Shown here one piece after another: positions 36,701 to 43,883 of a DNA stretch of 64,000 nucleotides (position 1 is its first letter; each line of letters starts with the position of its first letter). The notes below the pieces were generated by a model. That model was not told where the DNA came from. It did no database searches and was given only the letters and a program-made list of their open reading frames with translations. The position numbers and the translations under genes are program-made. The DNA is from JAEUMD01 sp050246945 (lineage in GTDB: Bacteria > Pseudomonadota > Alphaproteobacteria > Rhizobiales > Hyphomicrobiaceae): the NCBI GenBank assembly GCA_050246945.1, contig JBFWVC010000011.1, positions 124,001-188,000 of the forward strand, written 5' to 3'.

Positions 36701-36969
36701 TCACGACGGTCGGCGGCCTTGCGCCGCTACTGTTCGAAACGAGCCGGCAGGCGCAGTTCCTGCAACCCACTGTCATCACGCTCTGCTACGGGCTCGGGTT
36801 CGGCGTCATCATGGTGCTGCTGCTGACGCCGGCGATGATCGGCATCAATCACGACATCGCAAGTTCCATACGGTCGATGCGCCGGTTGCCGCGCGTCCTG
36901 TCGCGGCGGCGCTCGATGCAAAATGCCATGGGACGCGCTGACTTGAAGTCCACGACGGCAGTGGCTTGA
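33748..36969 (+). CDS. RND efflux pump, inner-membrane transporter (AcrB-like)
   Basis: A 1073-residue protein with two repeats of a large periplasmic loop and six membrane helices each, about twelve in all. Visible landmarks are the N-terminal VVGLASATRLRAQFFPDVPV, the first-half TM region FNMISLFALIICLGIVVDDA (the VVDDAIVV acidic pair of proton relay helix 4) and the second-half MFSVVGLIGMAGIIINDSIV with LRAVLLTTLTTVGGLAPLLF. It uses the proton gradient to export small molecules from the periplasm together with the adaptor. Substrates are unknown. It belongs to a subgroup distinct from the second pump at 52428-55610. Confidence 0.9.
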   Translation: MTTTSRMPGSPSTGILRYFVSHRTAANLLLMMMLVVGLASATRLRAQFFPDVPVSTITVSVVWSGAAPEDMDQAIVSRIEPRLRVIDGVKTATAVSRQGLAMITLEFQPGTDIAVAMDDAKMAIDEIRDLPADIEKPVLRPGRWRDRVTDVLISGDLGIDQLYRIAEEFKTALFAKGVTLTSIEGISAPEIRINVRPRDLERFQVALSDISAAVRSETGTQPIGRIEATGARVRAETRALTPEAIAAIPVRARTDGSKILLADVADVIEEGLDRSTALYHDGKPAVIVQVNRDAQGDALKLQAIVEGVVADLSPRLTKSVAMTLVHPRASEISARLDILIRNGIGGLAVVVVLLFLFLSARTAFWVTAGIPVAMAATLALMYAFGFTFNMISLFALIICLGIVVDDAIVVGEHADHLARQGLAPDEAATQAASRMSAAVFSASITTVIAFAVLGLITGRMGRLVSDIPFTVSVVILASLVESFLILPAHMRHALAHAGKKGLLDLPSEWVNRGFDRFKTSVFTPFMRHVVGLRYPVLAGGLALLAVSVAALIDKTVHWQFFNSPERATIRANLAMLGSATRADTKAMVAELDRALRVVDKRYEEKYGRAPVQVAIAKIGGTTGRGLKGADVKDPDQLAGYDIELIDPDQRTYTAFEFIRAWQDEIKRHPLLETLALRGDRSGPGGDAIDVRLSGADETILKSAAEAVKAALARYPAATGVEDDLAYDRPELMIELTPRGEALGFNTQAIAAALRQRLDGIEAIKLARETQEIVARVRLPETDIGPAYLHQARLPLPDGSGFVALGDIATVSEEQGFSSIRRENGNRRVAVSGDLSDDPAASAEVISALRNEILPDVAARYGIAWSLGGLAEQEGEFLGEAAVGVVLALVGIYLVLAWVFASWSRPAIVMLIIPFGLVGTIWGHWLHDMPLTMFSVVGLIGMAGIIINDSIVLVTTIDQRAENGDLLSAIVAGTADRLRAVLLTTLTTVGGLAPLLFETSRQAQFLQPTVITLCYGLGFGVIMVLLLTPAMIGINHDIASSIRSMRRLPRVLSRRRSMQNAMGRADLKSTTAVA

Positions 36970-37278
36970 TCAGACTGGAAGGCCTTCATCACCATGCCTT
37001 GTCGGGGCATGTGGGGCGGCTCCGCAAAGCAGATATTCTCCGGCAGCGCGCCATTGCGGCTCGGCGTTTACCATTCGATCTGCCTGCCGCATGCGTGGAC
37101 GAATATTCCGAGTGGTGGTTGCCTCCGTCCTGATGGGGAGTCGTGCGCCTGTGTGCGTCGCCGCTGCCTTCGCTCTCATAGCCGCTTTGCGAACATGCGA
37201 TCCATTGCCTTGAAAAAGCCGCTTGCGCCGCCAAGAGTACAGCTATACTTTGCACTGCAAATCTCTTTGGGTGGCACG
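36970..37278. other. Intergenic region, no gene seen
   Basis: About 310 bases after the RND pump gene. No hairpin with a T tract, repeat or small gene is convincing. Readings extending the next gene backward into this stretch have no start signal. Confidence 0.4.
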
Positions 37279-37896
37279 ATGAGTGATCTTCAAAAGGCCT
37301 TGGCGGATATCGGCCGAATCCGCGTACAGCTGGCCGCGGGTACGATGTTTCGCGGCTTCGGGCCAACGGTCGTGGCACTCTCCGGATTGATGGCGCTTGC
37401 CGCGGCGGCAGGACAAGCCGCCGGCGTGCTTCCCGGAGACACAGCTCTTTCCTACCTGCTCGTCTGGGTGGTTGTGGCGATTGCGGCATCGACCTTGATC
37501 GGCGTCGAGATGCGCGCACGTACACACCGCCGGCACTCGGGCCTTGCCGACGTCATGCTGCTCAATGCGGTCGAGCATTTCCTTCCGTTCGGCGCAGCCG
37601 GTGCGGTGTTCGCCGCCATCATGATGCGCAACGCACCTGAGCTGGCGTGGTTGTTGCCAGGGGTATGGCAGACGCTCGTCGGGCTCGGACTTTTTGCGGC
37701 CATCCGATTCCTGCCGCGCGCAGTCATTGTCGCGGCGGGGTGGTATCTCGTCTCAGGAGCCGTGGTGCTTGCACTCGCCAGCACGACACGCACTCTTTCG
37801 CCCTGGGACATGGGGCTGCCGTTCGGAATCGGGCAGTTGATCCTCGCCGGTATTCTGCACATTGCCGAAGGAGAGGCAGATGCCGAAACCTGCTGA
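37279..37896 (+). CDS. Small multi-span membrane protein
   Basis: The 205-residue product starts at ATG 37279 (MSDLQKALADIGRIRVQLAA), giving a short soluble helix followed by about six hydrophobic segments (GPTVVALSGLMALAAAAGQA, LLVWVVVAIAASTLIGVEM, LPFGAAGAVFAAIMM, LPGVWQTLVGLGLFAAIRFL, AVIVAAGWYLVSGAVVLALA, MGLPFGIGQLILAGILHI). No catalytic motif was recognised. Its end overlaps the start of the next gene, a winged-helix regulator, by 17 bases. Membrane-protein plus winged-helix pairs of this layout occur in several proteobacteria and may be a membrane-linked switch. It precedes the polyprenyl-synthase/exosortase set on the same strand. Confidence 0.78.
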   Translation: MSDLQKALADIGRIRVQLAAGTMFRGFGPTVVALSGLMALAAAAGQAAGVLPGDTALSYLLVWVVVAIAASTLIGVEMRARTHRRHSGLADVMLLNAVEHFLPFGAAGAVFAAIMMRNAPELAWLLPGVWQTLVGLGLFAAIRFLPRAVIVAAGWYLVSGAVVLALASTTRTLSPWDMGLPFGIGQLILAGILHIAEGEADAETC

Positions 37897-38257
37897 CGAT
37901 GCTCCCTTCTCCTATGATGGGCTGGATCGCGTGCTGCACGAGAAGGCGCGCCTGGGGATCATGACGTCTCTGATGGCACATCCCAAGGGGCTTGCGTTTG
38001 GCGACCTCAAGCAACTGTGCGGTCTCACCGACGGCAATCTCAGTCGGCATTTGCAGACGCTCGAGGAGGCCGGCGTTGTCGAGATCACCAAGACGTTCGA
38101 GGGCAAGCGTCCGCTGACCACGTGCCGGCTGACTTCCGCGGGCAGAAAGCGGTTCCTGAACTACATCGAGGTCCTCGAACAAGTCTTACGGGATGCGACA
38201 CTTGCGGCGGGCAACGCCCCGGCCACCCGCACGCGCCCTAGGCTCAAGCCGGCCTGA
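37880..38257 (+). CDS. Winged-helix transcriptional regulator
   Basis: The 125-residue protein from ATG 37880, preceded by AGGAG at 7 bases, has a winged-helix DNA-binding domain: LHEKARLGIMTSLMAHPKGL, LAFGDLKQLCGLTDGNLSRH, LQTLEEAGVVEITKTFEGKR and TTCRLTSAGRKRFLNYIEVL. This matches the HTH_27/MarR-like regulators that are encoded with small membrane proteins. It overlaps the membrane protein gene and lies 135 bases before the polyprenyl-diphosphate synthase gene, so it may control the exosortase set. A TTG start at 37862 is less likely. Confidence 0.85.
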   Translation: MPKPADDAPFSYDGLDRVLHEKARLGIMTSLMAHPKGLAFGDLKQLCGLTDGNLSRHLQTLEEAGVVEITKTFEGKRPLTTCRLTSAGRKRFLNYIEVLEQVLRDATLAAGNAPATRTRPRLKPA

Positions 38258-38392
38258 GACCTACGCGGGGATCTCGGGTAGCAGACGTGGTCCAGCCGGG
38301 GCACCGAGCGACTTAAGCACAAACGTCACCACCTCACCTGAACCTGTCAACACCCCTCGTCTGGCGAAACATTCACGGAAGGTTACTTTGTG

Positions 38393-39166
38393 ATGCAATG
38401 TACTTTGTATTTGCAGAATGAAAACAATCTGCATGTCGCCATCATCATGGACGGCAACGGTCGATGGGCCAGCGCACGCTTGCTACCGCGGAGCGCTGGT
38501 CATGTCGCCGGCATTCGGGCATTGCGTCGTACGATCGATGCCGCACCGGCACTCGGCATCGGCATTCTCACGGTCTACGCCTTTTCGGTCGACAACTGGC
38601 GGCGGCCTGCGGAGGAAGTCGATGCCCTGATGGAGCTCATGCGCTCCTATCTCGACCGCGACGTTCAGAATCTGGTCGGCTGCGGCATTCGTCTTCAAGT
38701 GATCGGTCGTCGTGATCGGCTGCCGAGCGACCTCGCCGAAGCAATCGCATCTGCGGAGCGGGCGACCATATTCGGCGACCGGTTGCTGGTGCGCGTGGCG
38801 CTCGACTACTCTAGCCGTGATGCGATCCTTGATGCCGCCGCGCAGTTCAAGGCAGCTCCGACGCGGGAGGTCATGTCTCGCGTTCTTGCCGGAGATTGCC
38901 GAGCCGGCGACGTCGATCTCCTGATCCGTACGAGCGGCGAGAAGCGCTTGTCAGATTTCATGCTGTGGGAGGCTGCCTACGCAGAGCTCCACTTCACCGA
39001 TCGGCTTTGGCCGGACTTCGATGCCTGCGATCTCGCGGCCGCCCTACACGAGTTCCAAACGCGTGAGCGGCGCTATGGCGGGATCGCCCCGCCTTCGCGA
39101 CATGAGGAGACGGCGGCGCCGATCAAAGCCAACGAGGCCCAAGACGCCGAGGCGGCGGCGACATGA
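38393..39166 (+). CDS. uppS: Undecaprenyl-diphosphate synthase-like cis-prenyltransferase
   Basis: The 257-residue enzyme starts at ATG 38393 with GGAAGG 9 bases before it. It carries the family motif HVAIIMDGNGRWA (catalytic D20), then LTVYAFSVDNWRRPAEEVDA, and DVDLLIRTSGEKRLSDFMLW with AELHFTDRLWPDFDACDL. Cis-prenyltransferases make the C55 lipid that carries cell-wall and polysaccharide precursors. The C-terminus has an extra acidic Ala-rich tail. The genome very likely has a housekeeping copy elsewhere (normally beside frr and cdsA), so this one is probably dedicated to the exosortase whose gene overlaps its stop by four bases. Confidence 0.88.
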   Translation: MQCTLYLQNENNLHVAIIMDGNGRWASARLLPRSAGHVAGIRALRRTIDAAPALGIGILTVYAFSVDNWRRPAEEVDALMELMRSYLDRDVQNLVGCGIRLQVIGRRDRLPSDLAEAIASAERATIFGDRLLVRVALDYSSRDAILDAAAQFKAAPTREVMSRVLAGDCRAGDVDLLIRTSGEKRLSDFMLWEAAYAELHFTDRLWPDFDACDLAAALHEFQTRERRYGGIAPPSRHEETAAPIKANEAQDAEAAAT

Positions 39167-40812
39167 GCAGTGAGCGTCCATCGGCTGCATCGCCAGAGGC
39201 TGGCCAGCCATCACAGAAATCGCTCGAGACTATGATAATCCTGTTGCCGGCGGCAATCCTGGCTGTCGATCCGGCACGCTGGCTCGTCAGCACGTGGCGC
39301 GACCCAGCCTACGACTCCCACGGTCTGCTCATTGCAACGTGCTTGGCCGCCATCGTGTTCTGGAGCTGGCGTAGCCCGGTGCGCGGCGGCGCCCGGCCGC
39401 CCGCCGCACGAGCGATGTGGTTGCTCATGATCTCGGCTCTCGTGCGCGCCGGCGGGCAAATCAGCGCCATCAACATCCTTGCCGCTCTCACGTTGATCGT
39501 CGACGTATACGCAGTGGCGCTGCTGGCGCGGCTCGACCAACGCGCGAGGGCGCTCTCGCCAGCCTGGCTCGCCGTAGCGTTCGCCTTCTCGATGCCATTG
39601 GAGCGTATGCTGCAACGGACCCTGGGCTACGGTCTGCAGCAGATCTCCAGCGATGGCGCCTGCATGATCTTGCGAAGTTTCTACGACCATGCGCGCTGCG
39701 AGGGGACTCGCATACTGCTGGAAGGCCGCGACGTACTGGTCGATCTGCCCTGCTCCGGTGCACGAACCTTGCTGCTGTCGCTACTGGCGTTCGTGCTTGC
39801 CGCCACCGTTCTCGGGCCGCGTCGCGGGATTGCCGCCGCCGGCTTCCTGCTCACGCTGGCGTCGGCGCTTTTCGCCAACATGATTCGGATTACGGTTCTC
39901 GCCATGGGCATCGCCTTTCCGCAAGCCATCGGCGGTTTGGATGTTATGGCCGAGCCGTTGCACGACGTGATCGGCTATCTTGCGATCGGCATCGGGCTTC
40001 TGCCTCTGCTCGCGTGGGTGCGCTGGAGCCTTGCGCGGCCAGCCTCGCGGCCGTTGGCTTCGCATTCCATGAACGCGGTTGACGGGGGTCGCACGATCCA
40101 CCGCTTCGCGCATTTGGGTCGTCTTGATCGAATTGTCCGCCATAACAGCGTTGCGCTGGCACTCGTGGCGGCCTTGGCGTCGACTGCGATCGTCAATCTG
40201 CCGCGACATGCTATCGACATCGCAAAGCCCGATACGTCACTCACCGTACCAGAGTGGCTGATGGGCCGGCAGGCACAGTCGATCGCACTTTCCGACACCG
40301 AGGTCAGATACTTTACGGCATTCGGTGGCGCTGCTGTCAAAGCCAGCTACGGCGCCAACAGCTTGATGCTCGTGCGCACGACATCTCCGCTCCGGCATTT
40401 GCATGCTCCTGACGAATGCCTGCGGGGATCGGGATTCGATGTCAGATATCGCGGCATCTCGTACACTCCACTACCCACCGCGCATTATCTCGCGACCTCG
40501 CCGGACGGACGGACTTTTCGCGTCGACGTCAGCTTCGTGTCCGATCGCGGGCACGTTACGGGGAGCGTTGCAGTTGCAGTGTGGCATTGGCTAAAGCGCG
40601 ACGCGCGCCAATGGACCGCTATCCAGCGCATCTCACCCATCGAGATGCCACTCGCAGAGCACCAGGCGTTCTCTGCCGCGATGCTCTTTGCGCTCGGCAT
40701 CGAGCCTGCGCCAACGAGCGCAGCCATTCCACAACCCGTGCCGGAACCGATTGGTCCGCCCGCCTCAGCGCCACCTCACGCACTCGCCCCATCCAAAAGC
40801 ACGAAAGGATGA
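39163..40812 (+). CDS. Exosortase with C-terminal EpsI-like domain
   Basis: A 549-residue inner-membrane protein. The N-terminal half has about eight hydrophobic segments and the exosortase catalytic set: VDLPCSGARTL (C197), NMIRI (R242) and PLHDVIGY (H267). The C-terminal half (about 325-515) is an extracytoplasmic EpsI-like domain with the motif HLHAPDECLRGSGF, here fused rather than separate. Exosortases recognise proteins with a PEP-CTERM-type tail, cleave them and attach them to a lipid or polysaccharide. The gene overlaps uppS upstream and the VIT/VWA protein downstream (ATGA), so the three are made together. The fusion and partner suggest a specialised class, perhaps XrtT, but I cannot confirm the class by eye. 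Confidence 0.88.
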   Translation: MSSERPSAASPEAGQPSQKSLETMIILLPAAILAVDPARWLVSTWRDPAYDSHGLLIATCLAAIVFWSWRSPVRGGARPPAARAMWLLMISALVRAGGQISAINILAALTLIVDVYAVALLARLDQRARALSPAWLAVAFAFSMPLERMLQRTLGYGLQQISSDGACMILRSFYDHARCEGTRILLEGRDVLVDLPCSGARTLLLSLLAFVLAATVLGPRRGIAAAGFLLTLASALFANMIRITVLAMGIAFPQAIGGLDVMAEPLHDVIGYLAIGIGLLPLLAWVRWSLARPASRPLASHSMNAVDGGRTIHRFAHLGRLDRIVRHNSVALALVAALASTAIVNLPRHAIDIAKPDTSLTVPEWLMGRQAQSIALSDTEVRYFTAFGGAAVKASYGANSLMLVRTTSPLRHLHAPDECLRGSGFDVRYRGISYTPLPTAHYLATSPDGRTFRVDVSFVSDRGHVTGSVAVAVWHWLKRDARQWTAIQRISPIEMPLAEHQAFSAAMLFALGIEPAPTSAAIPQPVPEPIGPPASAPPHALAPSKSTKG

Positions 40813-43022
40813 ACGTCATGTTGCGCATCTTAACGGTGTCCCTGCTGCCCCTCAGTCTCGGACTTGCATGCATCGCCGCGCCATGCGCGCGCGCGGTCCC
40901 TTCCCCTGACGATTTCGGCGGTCAGGTGCGCGCCGACGTCGATGGAAGAGCGGTGCAATTTCCCTCGCTCAAGAACGATATCAGCGCCAAGGTGCAAGGC
41001 GATCTCGCCGAGGTCACGGTGGTGCAGACGTTTATCAACCCGACAAACGTGCCACTCAACGCGACATACCTGTTCCCCTTGAACAAGGATGCCGCCGTGC
41101 ATGCCATGCAAATAAGGATCGGGGACGAGGTGATCGAGGCTCGCATGGAGCGCAAGGCGGAGGCGCGCCGCACGTTCGAGACTGCCAAGCGTGACGGCAA
41201 GGCGGCCGCGCTGCTGGAACAGCATCGACCGAACATGTTCACCCAGAATATCGCCAACCTCATGCCGGGTGTGCCGATCGTGGTGACGCTTCGATACGTT
41301 CAGAGCGTGCCACGCGTTGACGGGGCTTATGAGTTGGTGTTGCCACTGATCGTCGGGCCACGCTACATGCCGGACGCCAACCCGGATGCGATGGCGCGCG
41401 CTTCAGGCCCTCACAGCGATGCAGACCGTACCGCAACCGAAACTCCTGGCCAGTGGAGGTTTTCACCGCCACCGGCGTATCCGCCTGTGAACGGTCTCAC
41501 GGCACCGGCTACGATCGACGACAATCGCGTTTCGGTCAGTATTGGCCTGACGGCCGGCGTCGCCATCCCAGGGGTGACGAGCGCCACCCACGCCATTACC
41601 GTGAGCGGCGATGCTGCGTCGCAAGTGCGCGAAATCAAACTGGCCGCAGGCCAGACGATCGACAATCGCGACTTCGTTCTGCGCTACCGGCTGGCCGCGG
41701 CCTCAATCCAAGCTGGGCTCCTGACGCATGTCGATGAAACAGGCGGGACGTTCTCGCTTCTGATCGAACCGCCAGCTTCACTTTCGAGCGAACAAATCAC
41801 GCCGCGCGAGGTCGTGTTCGTGCTCGACACCTCTGGCTCCATGGCGGGTGTTCCGATGGAGGCCAGCAGGGCGTTCATGACGCATGCGTTGCGCACGCTG
41901 CGGCCCACGGATTATTTTCGCATTATCCGCTTCTCTTCGACCGCCTCGGAACTTGCGTCGGGGCCGGTCTCGGCCTCGCCATCCAATGTGCGTGCCGCGA
42001 TTACCTTCGTCGACGGTCTAACCGCAAACGGCGGCACCGAGGTCCTTGCTGGATTGCACAAAGCCTTCGACGCTGCTTCGATGCCGGGAACGCACCGCAT
42101 GCTCGTCTTTCTCTCCGACGGGTATGTCGGCAACGAAGAGGAAATCCTGCGCATGGTCTCGGACAACATCGGGCAGGCGCACACCTACGTGCTAGGGGTC
42201 GGCACGGGCGTCAACCGGTATCTCCTGGCGGAGATGGCACACCAGGGGCGCGGGTTCATGCGAATCGTCGATCCGACCGAAAGCGGCGAGGGCGTCGCCG
42301 CGCAATTCGCGCGCAAGCTCGACACGACGGTGATGACCGATCTGGCGATCGATTGGGGAACGCTACCCGCCCACGATGTGATGCCATCGACGCTTCCCGA
42401 TCTTTTCGCAGGCGACTCGATCAGGGTCCAGGGCGGCTTCACGGGCGGCGGAACGCATCTGATCAAGATCAACGGAAAGATCAATGGACGCAATGCAACG
42501 CTGCCGCTGCAGATCACGCTTTCCGATCAGCCGACGGGAGACGGGACAAAGGCCATTCCGCTCGTCTGGGCGCGCGCGCAGATCAAGGATAATATGCGCG
42601 AGCTGATGACGCCCGCTCATCGGCGTCGCAGTGGCCGCACGGACAGCGACATCCAGGATGCGGTAACAAAACTCGGACTGGCCCACAGCCTCATGACGCA
42701 GTGGACCTCGTTCGTCGCAGTGTCGATGACCGTGATCAACCCCGAGCCAGCCGATGCGCGCGACATCGACGTAAGCCTGCCGATGGTTAAGGGCGTGGGC
42801 CCGGGCGCCTATCCGCGACCTTTGCACAAGCCGGCTCGAATGCCGGTGCAGCAACGCGCTTCCAACCCCATCTATGAAAACGTTGCCGCCTTGCAGCCGA
42901 CGTTCGGCGGCGCGTCCACGCCCGAACCCGAAGCCGTCGGCGGACTGGGCATGATGCTGATCGGCCTGTGGCTGGCGCTAAGTCGTGCGCGCAAATTGCG
43001 GGATGGGTGCGGCAAGGCTTGA
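40809..43022 (+). CDS. VIT and VWA domain protein with PEP-CTERM-like sorting tail
   Basis: The 737-residue protein from ATG 40809 (a second ATG at 40818 is possible) has a signal peptide (LLPLSLGLACIAAPCARA). A vault/inter-alpha-trypsin VIT domain follows (about 35-160, with TFINPTNVPLNATYLFPLNK). Next comes a VWA domain (about 330-510) with an intact metal site, VFVLDTSGSMAG. The C-terminus, residues 704-737, reads TPEPEAVGGLGMMLIGLWLA then LSRARKLRDGCG: a PEP motif, a hydrophobic helix and a basic end. This is the layout of an exosortase target, and the exosortase gene is directly upstream. It is probably exported, cleaved after the PEP-like motif and anchored on the cell surface. Its binding partner is unknown. 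Confidence 0.88.
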   Translation: MNVMLRILTVSLLPLSLGLACIAAPCARAVPSPDDFGGQVRADVDGRAVQFPSLKNDISAKVQGDLAEVTVVQTFINPTNVPLNATYLFPLNKDAAVHAMQIRIGDEVIEARMERKAEARRTFETAKRDGKAAALLEQHRPNMFTQNIANLMPGVPIVVTLRYVQSVPRVDGAYELVLPLIVGPRYMPDANPDAMARASGPHSDADRTATETPGQWRFSPPPAYPPVNGLTAPATIDDNRVSVSIGLTAGVAIPGVTSATHAITVSGDAASQVREIKLAAGQTIDNRDFVLRYRLAAASIQAGLLTHVDETGGTFSLLIEPPASLSSEQITPREVVFVLDTSGSMAGVPMEASRAFMTHALRTLRPTDYFRIIRFSSTASELASGPVSASPSNVRAAITFVDGLTANGGTEVLAGLHKAFDAASMPGTHRMLVFLSDGYVGNEEEILRMVSDNIGQAHTYVLGVGTGVNRYLLAEMAHQGRGFMRIVDPTESGEGVAAQFARKLDTTVMTDLAIDWGTLPAHDVMPSTLPDLFAGDSIRVQGGFTGGGTHLIKINGKINGRNATLPLQITLSDQPTGDGTKAIPLVWARAQIKDNMRELMTPAHRRRSGRTDSDIQDAVTKLGLAHSLMTQWTSFVAVSMTVINPEPADARDIDVSLPMVKGVGPGAYPRPLHKPARMPVQQRASNPIYENVAALQPTFGGASTPEPEAVGGLGMMLIGLWLALSRARKLRDGCGKA

Positions 43023-43144
43023 TATCCAAAAGCATAGCGTGTGCGCACGCCGGATCACAGTGGGCAACGGCCATGATCCGGTTGTTGCAGGAGCTCCGCA
43101 TTGTGCGTTCGCGGCGGACCACGGCTGCACTGACGGTGCTCAAA

Positions 43145-43567
43145 TCATCGGATGCATTCCCAGAGGTGCTCTTCCTCTTCCAGACGATCGAGTTCCATGC
43201 CCTTCATGTCACCTCGCGATACAACGCCCCAGATCTTGCCGTCGTCCACGACGGGGACGTGTCGGAACCCGCCGTCGCACATCACGCGCAGCGCATCGAT
43301 CGCGCGATGGTCCGGCGTGATCGTGACGGGATCGGGCGTCATGGCATCGCTGAGTGGAGTAAGGGCTGCCGACTGCCCCTTCGACAGTGCCCGCACGGCA
43401 TCGCGGCCGGTGAAGATCCCGCACAGACATTGCGCGTCGTCGACAACGAGCGTGGACCCCACGTGCCGGCGCCACATCTCGTCGCACGCCCTCTGGATGG
43501 TCTCGTTCCGCCCAAGGATGAGCGGCTTCTGCTCCTTTACAATCGTCGCTAGAACGCGATTTGACAT
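43145..43567 (-). CDS. Two-CBS-domain protein
   Basis: A 140-residue soluble protein with GGAAG 6 bases before its ATG. It is made of two CBS motifs: IVKEQKPLILGRNETIQRAC to LVVDDAQCLCGIFTGRDAVR, and MTPDPVTITPDHRAIDALRV to VPVVDDGKIWGVVSRGDM. CBS pairs bind adenine nucleotides and sense energy status, often as stand-alone regulators in alphaproteobacteria. The acidic tail ELDRLEEEEHLWECI may mediate protein contact. It is convergent with the VIT/VWA gene and has no operon partner. Confidence 0.9.
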   Translation of the reverse strand: MSNRVLATIVKEQKPLILGRNETIQRACDEMWRRHVGSTLVVDDAQCLCGIFTGRDAVRALSKGQSAALTPLSDAMTPDPVTITPDHRAIDALRVMCDGGFRHVPVVDDGKIWGVVSRGDMKGMELDRLEEEEHLWECIR

Positions 43568-43883
43568 ACGGACTTCCGTCTTGTTCTGTTGGCTGATCCG
43601 GCAAGTTCAATATTCAAGCAATTATTGTGCAAGCGCACCGGAAATCCATATACCTGGTCAAGCTAGGGCGTGCCGCAAAAGCCCAGATTCGGCATGGCAA
43701 CATTAGGTCCTTTTTTTCGGGCATGTCGTTGACGCAAGTCCGCTACGCACTTTGCGCGACATGCATTGATCCGAATTGGGTACTGGCCGGCGACCTGAGT
43801 TGCCCTACGCGCACATTTGACCGGCGACAATCGCGGACGTAGCTGCTTAAACTACGATAGCACTTGAGGTTCTGGAGATCTCT
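43568..43883. other. Intergenic region with a palindromic repeat
   Basis: Divergent promoter region of the CBS and PHA synthase genes. 43720-43764 is repeat family 6. The PHA synthase gene has GGAG 6 bases before its ATG. Confidence 0.45.
43720..43764. repeat. Palindromic repeat family 6, single copy
   Basis: GGCATGTCGTTGACGCAAG on the left pairs imperfectly with CTTTGCGCGACATGC on the right, separated by TCCGCTACGCA. Related to 566-674 and 6221-6267. Confidence 0.55.
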
